Shown in pieces: positions 1 to 6,737 of a stretch of 12,672 nt of DNA. This stretch comes from Bacteroidales bacterium UBA5429 (GTDB lineage: Bacteria > Bacteroidota > Bacteroidia > Bacteroidales > WCHB1-69): NCBI GenBank assembly GCA_002427605.1, contig DIRT01000004.1, positions 1-12,672 on the forward strand, written 5' to 3'. The notes under the pieces were generated by a model. That model worked only from the letters and a program-made list of their open reading frames with translations. It was not told the origin of the DNA and searched no databases. Numbering within the stretch: the first letter of the stretch is position 1; the number at the start of each line of letters is the position of its first letter. A program made the translations under genes and the position numbers.

Positions 1-1
1 A

Positions 2-154
2 ACTTTGCCTGTTGAATCTATAAAGTTCTGGGAACGGCGCCTGAAGTTCTGGGAACGGTGCCTGAAGTTCTGGGAACGGCGCCTGAAGTTTTCGGAACGG
101 TGCCTGAGGCTCTCGAAGGCACCGCTCCTGCTAACCTTTCAAAAACTAAGATAA
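2..154 (+). CDS. Possible 3' end of an upstream gene, running through the repeat array (partial)
   Basis: This is the only forward frame open from the left edge; it ends at a TAA (152-154) that directly abuts the hsdS start codon. The other two forward frames stop early, at 13-15 and 21-23. The 50 residues are mostly a heptad made by the 21-bp repeat (KFWERRL, KFWERCL, KFWERRL, KFSERCL), so the frame may be open only because the repeat length is a multiple of three. In type I loci the gene before hsdS is usually hsdM, so this could be an hsdM tail extended by repeat insertion. Equally, the real upstream gene may end at 13-15 or 21-23 and this stretch may be untranslated. I see no methylase motif in what is present. 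Confidence 0.25.
   Translation, partial: TLPVESIKFWERRLKFWERCLKFWERRLKFSERCLRLSKAPLLLTFQKLR
23..106 (+). repeat. Four tandem copies of a 21-bp REP-like repeat
   Basis: Four direct 21-bp units lie end to end at 23-43, 44-64, 65-85 and 86-106. Each begins AAGTTCTGGGAACGG (the fourth has TTTTC in place of TTCTG) and ends YGCCTG, alternating CGCCTG and TGCCTG. The fourth copy is the most diverged and leads into a hairpin at 98-124. The alternation of units 1 and 3 against 2 and 4 suggests duplication of a two-unit block. The sequence type resembles repetitive extragenic palindromes rather than coding DNA. It sits immediately before hsdS. Confidence 0.85.
98..124. repeat. REP-like hairpin at the end of the 21-bp array
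   Basis: CGGTGCCT (98-105) pairs exactly with AGGCACCG (117-124), an 8-bp stem around an 11-nt loop. Inside the loop GAG and CTC could pair further. The core at 103-119, CCTGAGGCTCTCGAAGG, matches 14 of 17 bases of CCTGAGCCTGTTGAAGG found inside hsdS at 764-780. It has the form of a REP palindrome. It lacks a T tract, so it is not a convincing terminator; in RNA it could slow transcription or protect the 3' end of the upstream message. Confidence 0.7.
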
Positions 155-1363
155 ATGAGTGAGTGGAAAAAAGTTAACTTGGGTGATTTAATTGAAGTAA
201 AGCATGGCTTTGCATTCAAAGGTGCTTTTATTACTGATGAAGAAAATAAAAATATTCTTGTAACACCCGGGAACTTTCATATTGGCGGTGGCTTTAAAAA
301 CACAAAGTTCAAATATTATAATTCGGATGATTTTCCAAGTGAATGTATTTTAAATGAAGGAGATGTAGTTGTAACAATGACAGACCTTAGTAAAGATAGC
401 GATACTCTTGGATATTCAGCGAAAATTCCTAAGATTGAAAATGTTAATTTTTTACATAATCAGCGAATTGGTCTTGTACAATTTAAGTCAAAAAATGCTG
501 ATAAAGATTTTCTTTATTGGTTGATGAGAACAAGAGATTACCAAGGTTTTATTGTAGGTAGTGCGAGTGGAACATCAATTATGCATACATCACCATCAAG
601 AATAAAAGAATACGAATTTTCTCTTCCCCCTCTCTCCGAACAAAAATCCATCGCTTCCGTTCTTTCCAGTCTTGATGACAAAATAGACCTGCTTCACCGC
701 CAAAATGCCACCCTCGAAAAAATGGCAGAAACGCTCTTTAGACAGTGGTTTGTAGAGCGATGTCCTGAGCCTGTTGAAGGGGAAGAAAAGGAGGAGTGGG
801 AGGAAAAGCCATTAAGTTCAATTGCCAATTTTTTAAATGGGTTGGCGTGTCAAAAGTTTTTACCTAAGAACGACATAGATAAACTTCCTGTTTTAAAAAT
901 AAAGGAATTAAGAGAAGGATTTACAGAAAAATCCGATTGGGCAACGACTGATGTAAAACCTGAATATATCGTAAAGAATGGTGATGTAGTTTTTGCATGG
1001 TCAGCTTCACTAATGGTTAAAATTTGGGATGGACAAGATTGTATTCTAAACCAGCATTTATTTAAGGTTACATCTGACGTTTATCCAAAATGGTTTTACT
1101 ATCTATGGTGCAAATATCATTTGGAAGAGTTTATTTCAATAGCAGTGAGTCATGCAACTACAATGGGACACATAAAAAGAAGGGATTTAGATGAAGCAAT
1201 AGTGTTAGTACCTTCAACTAATAAACTGGAAGAGATGACCTTAATAGTAGAACCATTGATTGATAAAATTATAGAAAACAATAAGCAAATCCGCACTCTC
1301 ACCTCATTGCGTAATACTTTTTTGCCCAAGTTAATGAGTGGGGAGGTGAGGGTGGAAATGTAG
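155..1363 (+). CDS. hsdS: Type I restriction-modification specificity subunit HsdS
   Basis: HsdS is the DNA-reading subunit of a type I enzyme; with HsdM it sets the methylated site and with HsdR it directs restriction. The 402 residues show the usual two-repeat plan: target recognition domain 1 (about 5-157), a central conserved segment (PPLSEQKSIASVLSSLDDKI at 158-177, then a helix to FRQWFVE at 195-201), domain 2 (about 215-370) and a second conserved helix ending TFLPKLMSGEVRV (388-400). The length is normal for the family. The start follows directly on a TAA, and the N-terminus MSEWKKVNLGDLIEVKHGFAF is typical. No Shine-Dalgarno sequence is visible and no promoter was found, so it is probably read from upstream with hsdM. 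Oddities: an in-frame PEPVEG repeat at 204-209, and recognition domains much more AT-rich than the conserved segment. The target sequence cannot be read from this. Confidence 0.95.
   Translation: MSEWKKVNLGDLIEVKHGFAFKGAFITDEENKNILVTPGNFHIGGGFKNTKFKYYNSDDFPSECILNEGDVVVTMTDLSKDSDTLGYSAKIPKIENVNFLHNQRIGLVQFKSKNADKDFLYWLMRTRDYQGFIVGSASGTSIMHTSPSRIKEYEFSLPPLSEQKSIASVLSSLDDKIDLLHRQNATLEKMAETLFRQWFVERCPEPVEGEEKEEWEEKPLSSIANFLNGLACQKFLPKNDIDKLPVLKIKELREGFTEKSDWATTDVKPEYIVKNGDVVFAWSASLMVKIWDGQDCILNQHLFKVTSDVYPKWFYYLWCKYHLEEFISIAVSHATTMGHIKRRDLDEAIVLVPSTNKLEEMTLIVEPLIDKIIENNKQIRTLTSLRNTFLPKLMSGEVRVEM
764..780 (+). repeat. REP-like core in frame inside hsdS (encodes PEPVEG)
   Basis: CCTGAGCCTGTTGAAGG lies between the end of the first conserved helix (FRQWFVE) and the start of the second recognition domain. 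It is read in frame as PEPVEG within RCPEPVEGEE. It matches 14 of 17 bases of the hairpin core at 103-119. The place is a flexible linker between domains, where a short in-frame insertion should be tolerated. From memory, PEPVEG-like peptides recur in unrelated Bacteroidota proteins because this nucleotide repeat has inserted there. Confidence 0.6.
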
Positions 1364-1378
1364 TAAAAAATGTAAAAT

Positions 1379-1437
1379 ATTGCCGTTTTTTAAATTGATA
1401 CAAAATCGGCAATGCCGAATTAAGTTTAAAATGCCGA
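1379..1437. repeat. Inverted repeat and repeated TGCCGA boxes after hsdS
   Basis: ATTGCCG (1379-1385) and CGGCAAT (1407-1413) form an exact 7-bp inverted repeat with a 21-nt AT-rich loop. The motif ATGCCGAA then occurs twice more in direct orientation, at 1412-1419 and 1431-1438. The hairpin starts 15 bases after the hsdS stop, where a terminator could lie. The loop is long, however, and no T run follows the 3' arm. It could equally be a regulatory binding cluster for the ATPase gene. Confidence 0.4.
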
Positions 1438-1497
1438 AAATTAAAATGACAAGAATCATATACAACACCACCAAATCCTAACTCTTCTCCGGAATAA

Positions 1498-1509
1498 TCA
1501 AATGTTTGA
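1498..1509. repeat. Short inverted repeat upstream of the ATPase gene
   Basis: TCAAA, TG, TTTGA forms a 5-bp inverted repeat about 75 bases before the candidate -7 box of the ATPase gene. It could be an operator half-site pair, but five paired bases in AT-rich DNA can occur by chance. No regulator gene is visible nearby. Confidence 0.2.
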
Positions 1510-1581
1510 ATTTAATTCTCAAATTTTGCATAAAAAATGTATATTTTTAAAATAAAATCATATTATATTCGTTTTTATTTG

Positions 1582-1589
1582 TAATTTTG
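1582..1589 (+). promoter_or_regulatory. Candidate Bacteroidota -7 promoter box for the ATPase-RloB-HsdR unit
   Basis: TAATTTTG fits the Bacteroidota -7 consensus TAnnTTTG and ends 24 bases before the ATPase start codon. Transcription would begin near 1596, leaving a leader of about 18 nt. No TTTG box is found at the expected -33 spacing, so the match rests on one element. The very AT-rich 60 bases upstream fit a promoter region. If real, this promoter lets the ATPase, RloB and hsdR be expressed separately from hsdS. Confidence 0.45.
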
Positions 1590-1613
1590 CAAAGTGTATA
1601 AAGAATACTTGAG

Positions 1614-2906
1614 ATGATACAAGAAATCAAGATAAAAAACTTTTTATCTTTTAAAGAGGAAGTTACATTTAGCTTTGAAGCTACCAAAGACACTTTTGCT
1701 GAAGAGTATCAGGTGGTTGAGGTGACAAAAGGAGTACGACTATTGCGTTTTGCAATGGTCTATGGGGCAAATGCTTCAGGGAAATCAAACTTGTTGAATG
1801 TATTCCATTTTTTACATCAATTTTGGTTCTACAAACCGGATGATATGGACGAATCAACAGGTGTAATTCCTTTTAAGCTGGATAAAATTACAACCAATGA
1901 GCCATCCTCTTTTGAGTTAATCTTCTACGTCAACAGCACTAAATATTGGTATCAATTAGAATTAGACGAAAAGCAAGTCTATACGGAAAAATTGTTTTTC
2001 TACAAAACTGTCCAACCGACACTCCTGTTTCATAGGGAATTAATGGATGGACAATCTGTTATTAACTTTAACCCTGCGGCTGTTAAAGTAAGTTCTATAG
2101 TCAGGGAAAAAATTTCTGTGGAGTGTCTGAAAAATATGTCTTTCTTTGCAGCACGCGATAAAGTAAATGCTACTATCCCGGAGATTGATCTGGCTAAAGA
2201 TTGGTTGAAAAAGCAAATTATGCCCGTTGTATCACCTCGGACTAGGATGTTTGAATATGCAGAAAAGCTAATGTTAGATAACAAGGAGATAAAATCTTAT
2301 CTATTGAATTTTGTACGTGTTGCGGATTTTAATATCGCAGATATCACTACTAAAATTGAAAGAAGGGAAATCGCCCAAGACCTTTTTGATTTTCTTATCA
2401 ATAGACCTGAAATAACAGAACAAGAAAAAGAAGAACTAAAAAAAGATCGCTTTGTACCCACAACTAAAACTGATTTTATTCACACTGTACATAATGAACG
2501 TGGGAAAGAGCAATACAATTTATCCGGAGAATTACAATCAGAAGGGACTAAAAGAATTTTTGGGTTAGAAGCTGCCATTTACGAGGCAATTCAAGATAAT
2601 GGTGTCCTATTTGTTGATGAAGTGGAAACCTCCTTGCATCCACAATTGCTCAGATTTATTTTACTCAACTTCTTGCGAAAAGAATCTTCCCGGTCACAAC
2701 TCTTAATCACAACTCATTATGATCCTTTGTTAAATGATATTGATGATATTTTCAGAAAAGACACTGTTTGGTTTACTGAAAAAACAAAATCTGGTCATAC
2801 AGATGTCTATTCTTTGACTGATTTTAAAGGTTTGAACAGGCTTTCTTCCATACAAAAAGCCTACAACTACAGGAAATTTGGTGCATATCCTGAAATAGAT
2901 TTATAG
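1614..2906 (+). CDS. AAA/ABC-type ATPase of a restriction-linked RloA/AbiLi-like pair
   Basis: This is a 430-residue ATPase of the AAA_15/AAA_21 type related to SMC and OLD ATPases. It shows an N-terminal strand (IKIKNFLSF, 5-13), Walker A GANASGKS (51-58), a central variable insert with helices (about 185-300), a signature-like SGELQSEGTKRIF (304-316), Walker B VLFVDEVETSLHP (331-343) with catalytic Glu at 336, and the switch histidine in TTHYD (366-370). The C-terminus YRKFGAYPEI is also common in this group. It has no nuclease domain of its own; the partner is the RloB protein encoded 3 nt downstream. Pairs of this kind are known as RloA/RloB in Campylobacter hsd loci and AbiLi/AbiLii in lactococcal phage resistance. 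By analogy it probably senses infection or inhibits its partner until triggered; that role is inferred. Confidence 0.85.
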   Translation: MIQEIKIKNFLSFKEEVTFSFEATKDTFAEEYQVVEVTKGVRLLRFAMVYGANASGKSNLLNVFHFLHQFWFYKPDDMDESTGVIPFKLDKITTNEPSSFELIFYVNSTKYWYQLELDEKQVYTEKLFFYKTVQPTLLFHRELMDGQSVINFNPAAVKVSSIVREKISVECLKNMSFFAARDKVNATIPEIDLAKDWLKKQIMPVVSPRTRMFEYAEKLMLDNKEIKSYLLNFVRVADFNIADITTKIERREIAQDLFDFLINRPEITEQEKEELKKDRFVPTTKTDFIHTVHNERGKEQYNLSGELQSEGTKRIFGLEAAIYEAIQDNGVLFVDEVETSLHPQLLRFILLNFLRKESSRSQLLITTHYDPLLNDIDDIFRKDTVWFTEKTKSGHTDVYSLTDFKGLNRLSSIQKAYNYRKFGAYPEIDL

Positions 2907-2909
2907 GTT

Positions 2910-3497
2910 ATGGCAAGAAAAACAAAGAAAAGTCGCAGATTGAGGTCTTCTCCGATAGTAATTATTGGGGAAGGTCTTACTGAACAATATTATTTTTCAC
3001 ATCTTCGTTCTTTATACAATTTTAACTATACTATAAAACCTTATTTTTTTGGTACAACTTCATTAAAAGATATAGATAGAAAAGCCAGAGAAGTTATTAC
3101 AGGTGGTGGAGTTGCCGTATGTGTATTTGACTCAGACGTTTCGGAACGTAACGAAAATGAAAAGAAAAAATTGGAACAACTTCGTAAAAAATATGAAAAA
3201 GAGAAAAATATCATTTTCTGTGATAGTTTGCCATCGATAGAGTTTTGGTTTTTACTACATTATTGCAATACTAATAGACACTTTAAAGACTCTAAGTCAG
3301 TTGAAAAAGGACTACGAAAATTTATTGTCCAATACGAAAAGAAAAAAGTTTTCTTAGAAAAAGAAAAATGGGTAGTTGACTTGTGTGCAGAGGAGAAAAT
3401 GGAACTCGCTCAACAAAGAGCTAAACTATTTTCAAAGGAAAAAGGTTCCTATTCGAATATTTACAAAGTTTTTGAACAAATAACACTAAGGCAATGA
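2910..3497 (+). CDS. rloB: RloB-family protein (AbiLii-like, TOPRIM-like nuclease fold)
   Basis: This 195-residue basic protein carries the RloB family marks: IIGEGLTEQYYF (18-29) with the acidic GEGxTE motif, CVFDSDV (71-77) with a DxD pair at 74 and 76, and PSIEFWFLLHY (108-118). The Glu plus DxD arrangement is that of a TOPRIM-like metal site, suggesting phosphodiester cleavage of nucleic acid. The C-terminal half is rich in Lys and Glu helices and ends SNIYKVFEQI. Length is normal for the family. It starts 3 nt after the ATPase gene and its last codons overlap the hsdR start (ATGA at 3494-3497), so all three are probably translated together. RloB members act as the effector half of ATPase/RloB abortive infection pairs; the activity of this one is inferred. 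The DNA is strikingly AT-rich (13 G/C of 60 in 3001-3060). Confidence 0.85.
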   Translation: MARKTKKSRRLRSSPIVIIGEGLTEQYYFSHLRSLYNFNYTIKPYFFGTTSLKDIDRKAREVITGGGVAVCVFDSDVSERNENEKKKLEQLRKKYEKEKNIIFCDSLPSIEFWFLLHYCNTNRHFKDSKSVEKGLRKFIVQYEKKKVFLEKEKWVVDLCAEEKMELAQQRAKLFSKEKGSYSNIYKVFEQITLRQ

Positions 3498-6400
3498 ACA
3501 CCTTAACAGAATTTGATATAGAAAAGTTTGCAATTTCGTTGCTTGAAACCCTCGGTTACGAGTACCTCTATGCACCGAATATTGCTCCTGATAGCAAAAC
3601 GCCTGAAAGGGAAAGCTTTGAGCAGGTTTTATTACTTGGTCGTTTGCAAATAGCTGTAAATCGTATCAATTCATCCATCCCTGCTGATGTACAAGTTGAA
3701 GCCATTAAAGAAATTCAACGTATTTCCTCACCTGAACTATTGGCTAATAATGAGACTTTTCATCGGCTTTTAACTGAAGGTATTCCTGTGTCAAAACGAG
3801 TAGATGGAGTAGAGCGTGGCGACCGTGTTTGGTTGATTGACTTTAAGAATCCGCACAACAATGAGTTTGTAGTTGTCAATCAGTTTACGGTAGTTGAGAA
3901 CAATCAAAATAAACGTCCTGATATTGTATTGTTTGTCAATGGTATTCCATTGGTAATCATGGAGTTAAAAAATCCGGTAGATGAAAACGCTACTATTCAC
4001 TCGGCATTTAAGCAGATAGAGACCTATAAATCGGTTATTCCGAATCTGTTTACTTACAATGGTTTTGTTGTTATCTCCGATGGTCTGGAAGCCAAAGCAG
4101 GTTCCATTTCGGCAGGTTTTACTCGCTACATGGCGTGGAAATCGATCGATGGAAAAGTTGAGGCATCGCACTTGGTAAGTCAGCTGGAGACGCTCATTTT
4201 GGGTATGCTCAACAAAGAAACGCTGATCGACCTAATCCGCCATTTTATTGTATTTGAAAAACAAAAACGAGAAGACACCGAGACGAAAATCACAACGATC
4301 ACTACCGTGAAGAAATTGGCTGCATACCATCAATACTATGCTGTCAATCGTGCTGTGGAATCCACTCTTCGTGCTTCGGGCTTTCATTCTACTCCTCAGG
4401 AGGGAGTTGTGGAAGAATCTCCCGAAAGTTATGGTTTGCCGGGAGTGAAACAACAACCTGTGGGCGACCGTAAAGGGGGTGTGGTTTGGCATACACAAGG
4501 GAGTGGAAAGTCGCTATCCATGGTCTTTTATACGGGTAAAATCGTGTTGGCAATGAATAATCCTACCGTTGTGGTTATTACTGACCGTAACGATTTGGAT
4601 GATCAGCTTTTCGATACGTTTGCAGCTTCGAAACAGTTATTGCGTCAAGATCCGGTACAAGCGGAAAATAGAAACCACCTTAAAGAACTCTTAAAAGTGG
4701 GTTCGGGGGGTGTGGTTTTTACAACCATTCAGAAATTTCAACCCGAAGAAGGCAATGTGTATGAATTGTTATCCGATCGGGAGAATATTGTAGTTATTGC
4801 CGATGAAGCACACCGTACCCAGTATGGATTCAAAGCCAAGACCATTGATGACAAAGATGAACAAGGCGATGTAATCGGTAAAAAGATAGTTTACGGTTTT
4901 GCAAAATATATGCGGGATGCATTGCCCAATGCAACCTATCTCGGCTTTACAGGAACACCCATTGAAAGTACCGATGTAAATACTCCTGCTGTATTCGGAA
5001 ATTACGTGGATATCTATGATATTGCTCAAGCCGTTGATGATGGAGCAACTGTTCCGATCTATTATGAAAGTCGCCTGGCAAAAGTAAATTTGAGCGAAGA
5101 GGGTAGGAGATTGGTTGAAGAATTTGATGATGAGTTGGATCAGGAGGAATTGACGGAAACTCAGAAAGCAAAAGCCAAGTGGACGCAGCTGGAAGCTTTG
5201 GTAGGGAGTGAAAATCGAATTAACCAGATTGCAAATGATATCATCATGCACTTTGAGGAGCGCCAAAAGGTGATGGAAGGCAAAGCGATGATTGTCGCTA
5301 TGAGTCGTCGTATTGCAGCCGATCTGTACGATGCCATCATTAAGCTCCGACCTGAATGGCATTCCGATGAATTGACAAAAGGTGTGATCAAAGTGGTCAT
5401 GACTTCAGCCTCTTCCGATGGTCCGAAGATTGCAAAACACCATACAAATAAGGAAGAACGCCGCAAATTAGCCGAGCGCATGAGAGATCCGAATGATGAA
5501 CTGAAATTGGTGATTGTTCGGGATATGTGGCTCACTGGTTTTGATGTGCCTTGTTTAAACACCATGTACATAGATAAACCTATGAAAGGACATAACCTGA
5601 TGCAGGCAATTGCAAGGGTTAATCGTGTTTACAAAGACAAAAAGGGCGGTTTAATTGTGGATTATTTGGGTATCGCAGCCGATCTAAAAGAGGCACTCTC
5701 CTTCTATTCCGATGCCGGAGGTAAAGGAGATCCTACAATCCTACAAGAGGAGGCTGTTCAGATGATGTTGGAAAAACTGGAAGTAGTCTCACAAATGTTC
5801 CGGGAATCCTCCGGACAGGGTAGTTTCAACTATAGGGACTATTTCACCGCCGATACTTCCACAAAACTCTCAATCATACTGGGCGCTGAAGAGCATATTT
5901 TAGGCTTGGAAGATGGGAAGAAACGCTATATCAATGAGGTTACCGCATTGTCAAAAGCCTTCGCTATAGCTGTTCCTCACGACAAAGCTATGGATGTTAA
6001 AGATGAAATCTCTTTCTTTCAGGCAGTTAAAGCGCGTTTGGCAAAATTTGATAGCATCAGTTCAGGAAAAAGCGATGAGGAGCTCGAAACCACCATCCGT
6101 CAGGTAATTGACAAAGCATTGGTAACTGAAAAAGTAATTGATGTTTTTGATGCCGCAGGATTGAAAAAACCTGACATTTCGATACTTTCAGAGGAGTTTC
6201 TTATGGAACTGAAAGGAATGAAACATAAAAATATTGCTCTCGAAGTGTTGAAAAAATTACTCAACGATGAAATTAAATCGAGAGCCAAAAAGAACTTGGT
6301 TCAAAGTAAGACCTTAAAGGAAATGTTGGAAAATTCCATCAGAAAATATCACAACAAAATCCTTACGGCTGCCGAGGTGATTGAAGAACTGATAAACCTC

Positions 6401-6733
6401 AGCAAAGGCATCGTTGAAATGGACAAAGAGCCTGAAAAAATGGGGCTGACGGACTTTGAATATGCTTTTTATACTGCTGTTGCCGATAATGACAGTGCAA
6501 AAGAGTTGATGGGCAAAGAGAAATTGAGAGAGCTTGCCGTAGTACTCACAGAGTCTATCAGGAAGAATGCAACGATTGACTGGACAATCAAGGAAAGTGT
6601 AAAAGCAAAACTAAAAGTGTCTGTAAAGAGAATTTTAAGAAGATATGGCTATCCGCCCGATATGCAAAAATTGGCAACCGACACCGTATTAAAGCAAGCC
6701 GAATCGATTGCAAAAGAGCTGGCAAGTCAGTAA
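3494..6733 (+). CDS. hsdR: Type I restriction endonuclease subunit HsdR
   Basis: HsdR is the ATP-driven translocase and nuclease of the type I complex. The 1079 residues are full length. The nuclease domain has RPDIVLFVNG (Asp 143), ELK (Glu 157, Lys 159) and QIETY (Gln 174, Tyr 178), the PD-(D/E)xK plus QxxxY pattern. Two RecA-like helicase lobes follow: Walker A TQGSGKS (334-340), TDRNDLDDQ (363-371), DEAH (437-440), TGTPIE (486-491), VRDMWLTGFDVP (675-686) and QAIARVNRVY (704-713). Residues from about 740 form the helical C-terminal part that docks on the methylase core. All catalytic motifs are intact, so the enzyme should be active if HsdM is present. The ATG overlaps the RloB stop (ATGA), giving translational coupling to the cassette. 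The stop lies 4 bp from the convergent adaptor gene. Confidence 0.96.
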   Translation: MNTLTEFDIEKFAISLLETLGYEYLYAPNIAPDSKTPERESFEQVLLLGRLQIAVNRINSSIPADVQVEAIKEIQRISSPELLANNETFHRLLTEGIPVSKRVDGVERGDRVWLIDFKNPHNNEFVVVNQFTVVENNQNKRPDIVLFVNGIPLVIMELKNPVDENATIHSAFKQIETYKSVIPNLFTYNGFVVISDGLEAKAGSISAGFTRYMAWKSIDGKVEASHLVSQLETLILGMLNKETLIDLIRHFIVFEKQKREDTETKITTITTVKKLAAYHQYYAVNRAVESTLRASGFHSTPQEGVVEESPESYGLPGVKQQPVGDRKGGVVWHTQGSGKSLSMVFYTGKIVLAMNNPTVVVITDRNDLDDQLFDTFAASKQLLRQDPVQAENRNHLKELLKVGSGGVVFTTIQKFQPEEGNVYELLSDRENIVVIADEAHRTQYGFKAKTIDDKDEQGDVIGKKIVYGFAKYMRDALPNATYLGFTGTPIESTDVNTPAVFGNYVDIYDIAQAVDDGATVPIYYESRLAKVNLSEEGRRLVEEFDDELDQEELTETQKAKAKWTQLEALVGSENRINQIANDIIMHFEERQKVMEGKAMIVAMSRRIAADLYDAIIKLRPEWHSDELTKGVIKVVMTSASSDGPKIAKHHTNKEERRKLAERMRDPNDELKLVIVRDMWLTGFDVPCLNTMYIDKPMKGHNLMQAIARVNRVYKDKKGGLIVDYLGIAADLKEALSFYSDAGGKGDPTILQEEAVQMMLEKLEVVSQMFRESSGQGSFNYRDYFTADTSTKLSIILGAEEHILGLEDGKKRYINEVTALSKAFAIAVPHDKAMDVKDEISFFQAVKARLAKFDSISSGKSDEELETTIRQVIDKALVTEKVIDVFDAAGLKKPDISILSEEFLMELKGMKHKNIALEVLKKLLNDEIKSRAKKNLVQSKTLKEMLENSIRKYHNKILTAAEVIEELINLSKGIVEMDKEPEKMGLTDFEYAFYTAVADNDSAKELMGKEKLRELAVVLTESIRKNATIDWTIKESVKAKLKVSVKRILRRYGYPPDMQKLATDTVLKQAESIAKELASQ

Positions 6734-6737
6734 ATCC

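Noticed and set aside
1..124. CRISPR array
   Set aside because: The 21-bp units are directly adjacent with no unique spacers, and no cas gene is present.
98..124. Intrinsic terminator before hsdS
   Set aside because: The hairpin is good but is not followed by a T run, and hsdS begins 31 bases later with no promoter of its own.
155..1363. Phase-variable hsdS inversion system
   Set aside because: Only one hsdS is present, with no inverted partial copy and no recombinase in the window.
1614..3497. PARIS (AriA/AriB) system
   Set aside because: The effector has the RloB motif PSIEFWFLLHY and RloB length, not the DUF4435 form expected of AriB.
4769..5362. Minus-strand open frames of up to 197 codons inside hsdR
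   Set aside because: They lie wholly within a well-supported hsdR with all catalytic motifs, and their translations show no family motif.
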